From a virus, in IMG/VR virus record IMGVR_UViG_3300030419_001186, positions 1 through 34,535 of that record: 34,535 nucleotides of DNA; one strand, given 5' to 3'. This document shows, in pieces, positions 18,862 through 27,462 of this stretch (within the stretch, counting starts at the first letter, position 1; each line of letters opens with the position of its first letter). The notes under the pieces are model-generated. The model saw only the letters and a list, made by a program, of their open reading frames with translations. It ran no database searches and was not told the DNA's origin. Made by a program: the position numbers and the translations under genes.

Positions 18862-20735
18862 TAGGTAAGTTTAAACTTAAGAAGGTTAATAACTTCACTG
18901 GAAAAGAAGAGGTAGTATTTTCGGAAGAGAATCAGCTTACTGAAGGTATCAGGCACTCTATGGTAAACGTGCTAACGGGTACTGGTTCTAAGAATTCGGA
19001 TGATTTCTCTTTTAAATACTTCCAACTAGGAGATCAAAAGTACGACTTATCTACTTTTGATATATCTGCTGATGTAACCTCTTCGGCATTTTCTTCTTAT
19101 TTTTGGACTCTTAAAAGTCCTTTAACTAAGGCCGATTATGGTAAGAATTCTAGATCTTACTTAACACAAAAACCTTCTTATATCTTAGGATCTGTATTAC
19201 CGTCGGGTTTAGGTAATACTAAGGTTATAGATAACTTTGTACAACCTCCAGATGTAAGAACTGTTTTAAATGAGTACTCTAATACGATAGCTCCCCAGGT
19301 AGATGGGGATGATTTGAGTGATAATTACTATAACTCTCACCTTTCTAGTGTATGGTCCTGTGGATGTGCTAATGATTTTATGAGTCAGCCTGAACACTTC
19401 GGATGGAACCCTCTTCCTGGTGTTCAGGATTTAACTATGTCGGGTCCTGATTTTAAAACTCCTACTTGGAAGTACTCTTACTCCACCAGGGATGATTTCT
19501 TACTACCTGACGGGAGTGTAGCTATAGACTCTATATGCGTAAGAAGTAATCATAGTTACATTTATAAAGGTCCAGTAGCTGATCATGTCCAGAATGAGCC
19601 TATGAATTATTGGGCAAAGCTGAGAACAAATCAAACGATTTCTGCATACTTCGCTGGAACGCACTACGTATCTTCCGTTGGAACTAACCCTTGGCCTCAT
19701 GCAGACACATCTGCTGTTTCGGGGACTAACCTTACTGGAAGGTTAAGTATTTATAATAGATCGGCTGGAGCTTTAATAGGGGGTGAGGCTGGTCAAAATA
19801 GCATTGATTTCTTATATAGATATAATTACGATACAGGACATGGAGCTAGTGCATGGCCTCAAACATACACTCCTTGCGCTATTTCAGTTTCTAGTGGGTG
19901 GCAATCTCAAGAAAATAAAGATGGAGATGCTTTAACTCAATTCAGTTCCGTATACGGTTTAACTTCTGAGTCGGACTATGGCGTTGTGTCTGCAAACATT
20001 CATAACCGTTATGGGGCGTTATATACTTATAGTGATCATTTAAATAATTACTCTTCTATGAATGGGGCAGGAGCCACATACATAAATACAGCGGATGCGG
20101 GATTCGGACCTAGCGGTAACTTTTATAGAGTATCTTTAACATGGGGCGCTGCACCCAGTAAGATGGTTAATTATTATAAAAGGGATAGCTCAGGGACTGT
20201 GTATGACGGTAATGTTTTGGTAGAAATGATGAGGCCCTGTGTATCTGCTTTGTCGGGGATACATCATGGGGCTAGTTCTATAGGAGGGTCTGGGCATATT
20301 TACCCAGGGTCTGACCCTAGGCAGGAAGGACATATAAGCTTTGTTCAATGGGATTGGGATACTTCAGCTACTCCCGTACAGAATGTGCATGGGGAGCAGT
20401 CGTATTATCTGACAAGCTCTCAAGAGTTTGTAGTTATTCCTGATGAAAATACAACTAGATTAAATTCTAATACTACTAATGTTAGATTAGAAGTAGATGA
20501 AGGTTTAGCTAATTCTAAAACTTTAAGAGAGGTGGGTTTGTATATTAAAAATCCAGGAGGTTTCGGTGTCGATACCCCATTCTTAGGGGCATATAAGAGA
20601 TTTCCTTGTGATATTAATAAAACTGATCAATTTTCTTACATTATAGATTGGGAATTTTCTTTCCAAGATAACTCTGTGGAACATTCACAGCAAACTGATC
20701 CTGTTGATGAATGTAATTCTTCTAACTCCAATTAG
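18858..20735 (+). CDS. Tail fibre/adhesin B: shared shell with large insert
   Basis: 625 residues from ATG 18858, chosen over the upstream TTG 18840 because GGAAGGTGAAG ends about 6 bases before this ATG and the ATG overlaps the preceding TGA (ATGA). The N-terminal ~75 residues (E-E-V-V-F-S-E-E-N, F-Q-L-G-D) and residues about 545-600 (L-R-E-V-G-L-Y-I-K-N-P-G-G, L-G-A-Y-K-R-F, I-I-D-W-E-F-S-F) match the 194-aa protein encoded next. The ~430-residue insert is beta-rich, with Y-R-V-S-L-T-W and V-E-M-M-R-P-C-V strands near 424-455 suggesting a CBM-like jelly roll. A short acidic Cys/Ser/Asn tail follows the shell. Function as a host-contact protein is inferred. Confidence 0.68.
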   Translation: MIGKFKLKKVNNFTGKEEVVFSEENQLTEGIRHSMVNVLTGTGSKNSDDFSFKYFQLGDQKYDLSTFDISADVTSSAFSSYFWTLKSPLTKADYGKNSRSYLTQKPSYILGSVLPSGLGNTKVIDNFVQPPDVRTVLNEYSNTIAPQVDGDDLSDNYYNSHLSSVWSCGCANDFMSQPEHFGWNPLPGVQDLTMSGPDFKTPTWKYSYSTRDDFLLPDGSVAIDSICVRSNHSYIYKGPVADHVQNEPMNYWAKLRTNQTISAYFAGTHYVSSVGTNPWPHADTSAVSGTNLTGRLSIYNRSAGALIGGEAGQNSIDFLYRYNYDTGHGASAWPQTYTPCAISVSSGWQSQENKDGDALTQFSSVYGLTSESDYGVVSANIHNRYGALYTYSDHLNNYSSMNGAGATYINTADAGFGPSGNFYRVSLTWGAAPSKMVNYYKRDSSGTVYDGNVLVEMMRPCVSALSGIHHGASSIGGSGHIYPGSDPRQEGHISFVQWDWDTSATPVQNVHGEQSYYLTSSQEFVVIPDENTTRLNSNTTNVRLEVDEGLANSKTLREVGLYIKNPGGFGVDTPFLGAYKRFPCDINKTDQFSYIIDWEFSFQDNSVEHSQQTDPVDECNSSNSN

Positions 20736-20743
20736 TAAAGATG

Positions 20744-20755
20744 GTATAATTATAC
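20744..20755. repeat. 12-bp perfect palindrome GTATAATTATAC
   Basis: The sequence GTATAATTATAC equals its own reverse complement and lies in the 39-base gap between adhesins B and C. It contains TATAAT, which matches a sigma70-type -10 box on both strands. It could be a promoter element, a regulator site or chance in AT-rich DNA. Confidence 0.4.
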
Positions 20756-20761
20756 TAGAGG

Positions 20762-20769
20762 TATAAATA
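20762..20769 (+). promoter_or_regulatory. TATAAATA octamer (T4-type late promoter match) ahead of adhesin C
   Basis: An exact match to the T4 late-promoter octamer, ending only 5 bases before the ATG at 20775. A transcript initiated here would have almost no leader and would lack the AGAGG Shine-Dalgarno, which lies upstream of the octamer. It may therefore be a chance match within the SD-to-start spacer, or a promoter giving leaderless mRNA. Confidence 0.3.
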
Positions 20770-20774
20770 ATATA

Positions 20775-21359
20775 ATGAGCAACAAGCAATACATGAATCC
20801 TACTGGTCATTTACAAATCTTCAAAGTCTATGAAGATGGTGAGGAAGAGTTATATTTTGAGGACGCCAATATAATTACGTCTGGGATGGGTGTAGGGTTT
20901 TCTCATTTATTTGCAGGAAGTGGCTCTGATAATATTATTGATTATCAGATTAGAAACTTTTTAGTAGGTTCTGGAGGTACGGATGCTACTGATTACGGGG
21001 TTTCTACTTATAAGCTAAAGGCTGGGGTTAGCGGTGAAGCTGATTGGGGGCCCGACACTTCTTTAATTACTGAATTTCTTTTCCCTATAGAAAATGGTGT
21101 CGTGATGGCTACGGAGATTCCACTTGCAAGAATAAGATTCAGTAATATACAAAAAGTAACAAATACTTCAGTAAGATATACTTTAGTATTAGACAGAGGT
21201 ACTTTAAATGGGTCATATATAAATGAGGTAGGCTTGTTTATGAGAAATCCTAGAGGCAATACAGCTATTAATCCCATCCTAGTAGCATATAGACTTTTTA
21301 CAGAAATAACAAAGACTAGTGATTTTAGTCTCATCTTTCGCTGGACATTACAATTCTAA
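20775..21359 (+). CDS. Adhesin C: minimal shell protein (194 aa)
   Basis: A short protein that appears to be the shared shell without an insert. Residues 10-75 carry L-Q-I-F-K-V-Y-E-D-G-E-E-E-L-Y-F-E-D-A-N and R-N-F-L-V-G-S-G, matching the start of adhesins A and B. Residues about 149-194 carry I-N-E-V-G-L-F-M-R-N-P-R-G, L-V-A-Y-R-L-F and F-S-L-I-F-R-W-T-L-Q-F, matching their ends. This suggests a compact baseplate-docking domain, from which A and B differ by large insertions. It might act as an adaptor or as a structural filler at a shared docking site. AGAGG precedes the ATG by about 13 bases. Its stop overlaps the next start (TAATG). Confidence 0.7.
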   Translation: MSNKQYMNPTGHLQIFKVYEDGEEELYFEDANIITSGMGVGFSHLFAGSGSDNIIDYQIRNFLVGSGGTDATDYGVSTYKLKAGVSGEADWGPDTSLITEFLFPIENGVVMATEIPLARIRFSNIQKVTNTSVRYTLVLDRGTLNGSYINEVGLFMRNPRGNTAINPILVAYRLFTEITKTSDFSLIFRWTLQF

Positions 21360-24300
21360 TGGCATTTAATTCAGACGATCTCTACACAGTTTCTGGCGGG
21401 GCCAATATATTTAACTATTGGAACCCTTTTGTAACCAAGCACGACTCCTCCTCCTTCTACAACTGGGAGCAAGACAACCTTCCTCTGTATGATGTAGAGG
21501 AAAGGACGTATTATTTATGGGAGAAGTTTGGGTATCCCTTGTCTGGGGTGCCCTCAATGGCTCTCCTAGTATCGTCTACAATCCCTACAGATACGGCTGC
21601 AAGTGCTAATATTTTTACCTCCGTATCAGCGGCTATAGAATCTCTGCCCGAAATAATTAGAATGCCTACCCTTATTGAGGTTGCTGTTAGTGGTCACATA
21701 GGTTCAATTGAGCTTAATAATATTAAATGTGAGGATGATGGGGCTTTAGAGATTATTAATAGAGGTTTTGCTCCTTTAACTCAGTGGCCTGAAATATCGG
21801 GAACTATATCTGATAATCAAACTTTCTATTTAGATGATGATATGGATGCTAAAAGGTTTATACCTAGCCAAGTGTCAGGTCATGGGATTGTAAGTTATAT
21901 TAATGATTCTAGTGCGGTTGCGTTTTCTTCTACGACAGCAGGGTTGTGGGATTTTACGGTCTCTGAAAAAACATTCTACAGGGTGTTAGCAATGCCTGTG
22001 TCTCAAACATCCTCTCTAACCGCTCGACCATCCAAGCCTTCTTATTCCTATCCTGGCGTTTCTAACTTTACTAATAGTATTACCAAGTCTGGAAATACTT
22101 TAAATATGTCTCCTATCTGCACCGCTAGTTTCCCTGGAATTAAAGGGCCTGTAGATGGCACTATAGATCTTTTAGATGTATCTACTTTTAATGATCTAAG
22201 TTCAGCCTACGTAGTTAGGCCACAGCCTGTGGATCACAACCAGATGCTTAATGGCGTTATTACTGCCAATAGGGTTTCTAAGATTAAGTTACAGAATTGT
22301 GATGGTCCTATCTATGTTCGAGGCTTCATCGTAGACGGTTATGATGACGTTGCTACTGCCTATGAGACCTCTGTGGGTATTGGGGTTTATAACTCTACTG
22401 ATGTCTCTATCGAAGACTGCGGAGCTATGAGGTGTACGCAGGCGGGATATGAGGTAGATAACTCTAAAGTAAAACTAAGAAGAAGGAACGTGGCTTCTAG
22501 AAACTATGATACTTCTTTAAGAGCTACTTCAGGTTATGAGTCTTATGGATTTAAAATATCTAACAGTGAGGTTGAGTATAAAGTAGATAACAAGTATTCC
22601 GTTGGAATGGCTGCTCTTTTAGCGTCTCATTTCCACACTTACGGAATATATTTAAATAACTCCAAGTTTTTTGGCGGTGATATATCCCCTGAGTTGGTAG
22701 ACGCCGTAACTCATTCTACTCTTAGAACTGTAAGTCCCTTAGAGGTTGGTTATAATAATTATGGTATATATTCTGACTCTTCTAAGTACGATATTAAAGG
22801 TCTAACAGATGTTTATAACAATGAAACTAATATAAAAGCTAATTCCTCTGAGTTCCGTACAGGATCTTATCTGGTAGATAATGCTAACCAAAACGGGGTA
22901 GACTTTAGTAACTCTAGATTTATTATAAACACTGATTTTAATAAGTACCTTAGAAATACGGGTCAAGACGTATGGGGAACCGCTGCTAACGATAGGTTTA
23001 GAAAGTTCGGTTATGGTACTATGTCTGAAAACGCTAGACATATGCTCCTTAATAATGGGTCGTACTACGGACCTGACTATCCTGTTGAATTATCTGCTTT
23101 TGATAATGATGTATTCTATACTGGAACTAGCGCCTTGGCTGACAATTATAACAGAGTTGTATTTGCGGAAGGTTGGGGTATGAATGGCCTTAGTGGAAAT
23201 GCAGCTTTGATGCCTTCCATAGTTCTTAATAACTCTAGGGCAGAAATGATAGGTGCTTATATACAGCAGCCATCTAATGGGGCACATACTAAAGGCGCGG
23301 CTATAAATGTTAACAACAACTCTGTTTGCAAGTTTATAGGATATTCGGCTGATTATGGAGTTACTCTTATAAAAGGTATAGGGTCTATAGCAGCGCAGTC
23401 GAAAGTTGCGGCTGTCGTAGCTGATAATAATTCTGAAATTTACTTTACAGGCCCTACTGCTATTCTACAGTACGGCATAGGTCTTCTTGCTGATAATAAC
23501 TCTGTTATAAAGGCTTGCCCAGTATTATCTGAAGATAATACTAGTTATGATACATCAAATGCTTGGGGGGCCTATATGGGCGCTGTTAGCCCTGTTATGG
23601 AGATTCATGCTACCAGGGCGTGTGCCGTAGCTAACAACGGTTCCGAGTTAAGGTTTGAGGATTTGGGGGACTATAGAAATTTCTGGCCGATAACTGAGAC
23701 TTCTTCTGCGGATTATACACCCTTAGGGACCGTAAGTTCGCTGCCTGGTTCTTCTATAATCACTTATGGAGCTTTACAATTCTACCCCAACCCTCCTCTG
23801 GGAGATATAGGGCGAGGTACTTTGGATGGCGCTAGTAATTTTAGAACCCCTACTGCTGGGGGCGCTTTCGCTCCTGCCTACGATAACTCCTTGAGTTGCC
23901 TCAGATTACTATATGACAACTCGTATGCAACTGGAACTATGGGCGATGAGGTTAAAGCTAGTGCCAGTAGAGGAGGTGTGTGTGTTATATCTACGGGTGA
24001 TAGTGAGGTATTCTTAAGAAATGTTCACTTCCCCTGTGGGCAAGTTAACGGTGATCAATCGTTCTATGATCCCTCTGCTAGTACTGCTGGCTGTAATGAT
24101 TTGTTTATGTGGAATGTTCAAGACACTTCTAGATTAAATGCTTCTTATAGTACTGTTAGTGGCCTCTACCCTTCCTTGGCTGGATACAGTGGACCTAAAG
24201 CGGTTTTCGAAACAGGTACAGGTGTGGCTGCTTTTGGTGCATGGTCAGGAACACCCGACACTACTGTAGTGTCTGTATTAGACCACTTCGGGAGCGGTGT

Positions 24301-25009
24301 TAATTTAAGTGCTACTACTTACCTCAGTGGCTTAGTCATGAGTGCTATACAGTCGGCCCGTGACAAGGATAGTGCTGCTGGTGTAGGTAGTATGACTACT
24401 TCCGCCTACGGGCCAAGCAGTTACGAAAATAGAGGACCCTTCAGATTATTCTTCCCTGTTAAACCTGAAGCTAGATTTTTATGTTATTTAAGTGCTGCTT
24501 CAGCTACAGCAGCAGTTCCAGACACCAGACCTTATCAGCACTTATCTCAAGGGTATGCTTTATCTGGCGCATGTTCGGCACTCGTACATTTGAGTAGTAC
24601 ATGGAATAATTTAATAACCCCGATAAACGATGAGCTTGATAGGGTTGAAGCACCAAAACTTACTACGAGTGGTTATTATTTCCCAGACTCTATAAAGGCA
24701 AAAGGGCATTTTTACGAATTTAGTGGTACAAATTACGGCTATGCGACTAATGAGATTACTACTGTTGGAATGCTTCCTGACTTTAATCCTGCTCAAGTAA
24801 TATTGGATGAGTCTTTTGCTAACACTTTTAATAATGCTAAACATTGTAGTACTAATTTTAGTGGACGTAAGCAGCTAGTTACCATATACAAACCTCTTAC
24901 TACTTCCGCAGGAGAAGGTTATATAGGAACGGAAGGGTCCACAGCCTTTGGCTTTACAGGGCACGGCTTACGTTCGGTTAATATATTTGATTTTGAAAGG
25001 GAAATCTAA
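21359..25009 (+). CDS. Long tail fibre/spike with right-handed beta-helix
   Basis: 1216 residues. Residues 33-56 hold an attachment-type motif (F-Y-N-W-E-Q-D-N-L-P-L-Y-D-V-E-E-R-T) shared with the next gene product. Residues about 340-760 are a repeating ladder in which N-N-S or N-S turns recur roughly every 20-45 residues (near 345, 367, 400, 432, 472, 493, 517, 564, 623, 652, 688, 712 and 759), as expected for stacked coils of a right-handed beta-helix with an Asn/Ser turn. The C-terminal ~450 residues are Ser/Gly/Thr-rich and beta-like, possibly receptor-binding or trimerising. No glycosidase or lyase catalytic motif is identifiable. No clear SD is seen; the start overlaps the preceding stop. 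Confidence 0.72.
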   Translation: MAFNSDDLYTVSGGANIFNYWNPFVTKHDSSSFYNWEQDNLPLYDVEERTYYLWEKFGYPLSGVPSMALLVSSTIPTDTAASANIFTSVSAAIESLPEIIRMPTLIEVAVSGHIGSIELNNIKCEDDGALEIINRGFAPLTQWPEISGTISDNQTFYLDDDMDAKRFIPSQVSGHGIVSYINDSSAVAFSSTTAGLWDFTVSEKTFYRVLAMPVSQTSSLTARPSKPSYSYPGVSNFTNSITKSGNTLNMSPICTASFPGIKGPVDGTIDLLDVSTFNDLSSAYVVRPQPVDHNQMLNGVITANRVSKIKLQNCDGPIYVRGFIVDGYDDVATAYETSVGIGVYNSTDVSIEDCGAMRCTQAGYEVDNSKVKLRRRNVASRNYDTSLRATSGYESYGFKISNSEVEYKVDNKYSVGMAALLASHFHTYGIYLNNSKFFGGDISPELVDAVTHSTLRTVSPLEVGYNNYGIYSDSSKYDIKGLTDVYNNETNIKANSSEFRTGSYLVDNANQNGVDFSNSRFIINTDFNKYLRNTGQDVWGTAANDRFRKFGYGTMSENARHMLLNNGSYYGPDYPVELSAFDNDVFYTGTSALADNYNRVVFAEGWGMNGLSGNAALMPSIVLNNSRAEMIGAYIQQPSNGAHTKGAAINVNNNSVCKFIGYSADYGVTLIKGIGSIAAQSKVAAVVADNNSEIYFTGPTAILQYGIGLLADNNSVIKACPVLSEDNTSYDTSNAWGAYMGAVSPVMEIHATRACAVANNGSELRFEDLGDYRNFWPITETSSADYTPLGTVSSLPGSSIITYGALQFYPNPPLGDIGRGTLDGASNFRTPTAGGAFAPAYDNSLSCLRLLYDNSYATGTMGDEVKASASRGGVCVISTGDSEVFLRNVHFPCGQVNGDQSFYDPSASTAGCNDLFMWNVQDTSRLNASYSTVSGLYPSLAGYSGPKAVFETGTGVAAFGAWSGTPDTTVVSVLDHFGSGVNLSATTYLSGLVMSAIQSARDKDSAAGVGSMTTSAYGPSSYENRGPFRLFFPVKPEARFLCYLSAASATAAVPDTRPYQHLSQGYALSGACSALVHLSSTWNNLITPINDELDRVEAPKLTTSGYYFPDSIKAKGHFYEFSGTNYGYATNEITTVGMLPDFNPAQVILDESFANTFNNAKHCSTNFSGRKQLVTIYKPLTTSAGEGYIGTEGSTAFGFTGHGLRSVNIFDFEREI

Positions 25010-27447
25010 TGGCAAGTGATGATTTTTACGCTGATGGTCAAGGTGGGGGCGAGGTAAGTTTTAGACAAAGCTCTCATCAATTTACAGAACCTATAAGATT
25101 ATTTAAATCCAATGATCCTTACTATTGGGAAGTGGATAATGTACCTCTTCAACAATTGCAGGAGAATGTATTATGGCTTAAAGATCAAATAGCGGGAGAT
25201 CCCTCCTTGGATGGTGTGGACAGGTCTGAGATTCTTGAATTAAAGCCTGATGCTCCTGGAGATAGTAGATTAGTTACGGTACGTCCTGGTAGGTTTAGTG
25301 GACGAGTTAATGATGCTTATGGTACTGGAATATCCACTTTAGCTCTTAAGGGTATTGCGAGCGTTTCTGGCATTACTTATGATCAGGTACAGATAACTAC
25401 TCCTGATGATACTATTAAATCTTTAGCAGGGGCAATAACTACTAAGATTTTAGCGGATAACGGTTTGTACGACTTAGTACAACACAACGTAACGGCTCCA
25501 GCGGGTTACCCTAATACAAGCTGGGTTAGCGAGTATACTGCTTTTATTCAAAATAGACAAGACGCTGATGGTACTATATATGATTTACAGAAAAACAAGT
25601 TGGCTTTATGGAAGCAGGCTACTACTGTACAAAACTACGGTGGAGATCCAGCCAGTGAGGTAGATCTTCAGCAACTTGCCGTAGAGTTTACCAGAGTATA
25701 TGGTGCCCCGTTTAGAACTGCAATAGTAGATGTCCCTTCTGAATTATCAATAAACATACCTGCTTTTGATGATTCTGATTATACTAATCAAACTACTTAT
25801 GTACCTTCTGTTCGTGTAGATTTATTATTTGTATATACTAAGCCTATAGATGCTCAATCTACGACTATTCTACAGCCTAATGGACTTGCTGGTACTACTC
25901 TAAACTCACCTCAACTAGGTTTAGTTAAGGGGGCTGGAGTAATAGCTCTGAATGTTAAGCCTGATGGAAGTGTGTGGTCCGATGAAACTCTAGACGAAGA
26001 ATTCTTTGATGATAATGATTATCAGGATTATAAAGAGGAGGCTAATTTACGGTTCCAACCTTCTGGGAATTTTGATTCTTTAGGTAATAGGCAAACCACT
26101 TCCGTTATATCTGATTTAAGTCAGAACACTATAGGGGTTGCTAATACTTTTGGAAATTTCCCAAGCCCTGACGATTTAATGAATGCTGCTCCTTATATTA
26201 CGGCTGGAGTATCCAAGAGTAGTCTTAAAATGATAGGCCAGTCTATACTTCCTATAGCCTATATATTCACCAAAAAAGGCAAAGCTGTCATAGAAAGATC
26301 TGATATTTTTGATATAAGACCATTCTTCCGTACAGCAGAGCTTACATATAATGAACGTGCTGGTTTAGCTGCTGCTAACCCACCTACTTCTTTAGCTAAC
26401 CCCGTAGTTAGTAAGTATGAACTTGCTGACACTACTCAAAAACTGAGAACCCATGTAATTGAGTCCATACCTCCTCCTCCAGAGTACCCTCGACCAGTAG
26501 GTTCGGGTTATGTATTTGGAGGTATCTTTTTTGGACCCGAGGGGGTTCTAGCTAGAGCAAGTCTATCTAATCCATCAAACCCTACTGGCCTAAAAAGCAT
26601 CTCTGATAACAAAACCGCTGCACAGCAGGAAATTACCCAATGGCTTAAAGATACTGGTCAGATACCTCCTATGGATAATTACCTTGTTCCCATCTATCCC
26701 GATTGGGAAGTAGCTCCTTGGGCCGCACCAAAAGGAAATGCTGGTCTCTATAGAAATGATTACTTTAATTTCTGGTATACCGAGTCAGATAGAGATAATT
26801 ATGTCTATAGTAAAGATAGTGACTATATTAAAAATTGGGGAACTGTAAATAAAAATATGTGGTCTAATGATGGTAGAACTGGAAACATGAGTTTCTATGT
26901 TAAGAGGCGTGTTGATTTAGATATGACTAAGGTAGCGGACTGGATGGAGCCAGGGAATTACCACGTTCGTTTGAGTCTTGTTAACTGCGCTCTAGGGTCC
27001 TCAGAGGGTAAGTTTATTAATGTTTCTAGAGAACACGAAGATCAGTCGATATGGGAACAATATACAGGTCTTTATGTAGAAAAATATGAAGACCATTTTA
27101 ATATAATTTGTACTTGGGTTGTAGGTGATCCTTTTAGTGGAACATCTAATAACGGACCTAATGGGGCTTCTAATGGTAAAACTGGGGGTTCCCCTGAAGC
27201 CAGGAGAACGAGCGAAAGATGGTCTTCTATATCTGTGACAAGTGAAGATACTATACTCGGTCAAACAGGCTCTAAAACCGCTTCCTGGGATAACCTAACT
27301 CAAGATAATATGGCTAGAAATGGAATGTGTACTTACCCTACTGTTCATTTTGAAATAATAGGATACCCTTCCACCTATGCAGAAGGTATAAAAACTGACT
27401 GGAGTGCTTCTGGTGGTGGGTCTTACGTAACCTTAACTGATACTTAA
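25009..27447 (+). CDS. Baseplate/fibre structural protein with W-E-x-D-N motif
   Basis: 812 residues. Residues about 35-60 read Y-Y-W-E-V-D-N-V-P-L-Q-Q-L-Q-E-N, aligning with the N-terminal motif of the preceding beta-helix protein. They are followed by a beta-domain containing V-T-V-R-P-G-R-F-S-G-R-V-N-D. A Pro-rich patch (E-S-I-P-P-P-P-E-Y-P-R-P) sits near residue 485. The C-terminal ~200 residues are Trp, Tyr and Asn-rich and beta-like. It lacks the Asn ladder of its neighbour, so it is not a second beta-helix. AGGG precedes the ATG, which overlaps the previous stop (TAATG). A role as a baseplate-proximal fibre or fibre connector is inferred from the shared motif and location. No known family is recognised with confidence. 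Confidence 0.6.
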   Translation: MASDDFYADGQGGGEVSFRQSSHQFTEPIRLFKSNDPYYWEVDNVPLQQLQENVLWLKDQIAGDPSLDGVDRSEILELKPDAPGDSRLVTVRPGRFSGRVNDAYGTGISTLALKGIASVSGITYDQVQITTPDDTIKSLAGAITTKILADNGLYDLVQHNVTAPAGYPNTSWVSEYTAFIQNRQDADGTIYDLQKNKLALWKQATTVQNYGGDPASEVDLQQLAVEFTRVYGAPFRTAIVDVPSELSINIPAFDDSDYTNQTTYVPSVRVDLLFVYTKPIDAQSTTILQPNGLAGTTLNSPQLGLVKGAGVIALNVKPDGSVWSDETLDEEFFDDNDYQDYKEEANLRFQPSGNFDSLGNRQTTSVISDLSQNTIGVANTFGNFPSPDDLMNAAPYITAGVSKSSLKMIGQSILPIAYIFTKKGKAVIERSDIFDIRPFFRTAELTYNERAGLAAANPPTSLANPVVSKYELADTTQKLRTHVIESIPPPPEYPRPVGSGYVFGGIFFGPEGVLARASLSNPSNPTGLKSISDNKTAAQQEITQWLKDTGQIPPMDNYLVPIYPDWEVAPWAAPKGNAGLYRNDYFNFWYTESDRDNYVYSKDSDYIKNWGTVNKNMWSNDGRTGNMSFYVKRRVDLDMTKVADWMEPGNYHVRLSLVNCALGSSEGKFINVSREHEDQSIWEQYTGLYVEKYEDHFNIICTWVVGDPFSGTSNNGPNGASNGKTGGSPEARRTSERWSSISVTSEDTILGQTGSKTASWDNLTQDNMARNGMCTYPTVHFEIIGYPSTYAEGIKTDWSASGGGSYVTLTDT

Positions 27448-27462
27448 AAGCAGTGTTTTTAG

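Noticed and set aside
21359-25009. Beta-helix fibre as a polysaccharide depolymerase
   Set aside because: No catalytic signature of lyases or glycosidases could be identified by eye; only the helix architecture is supported.
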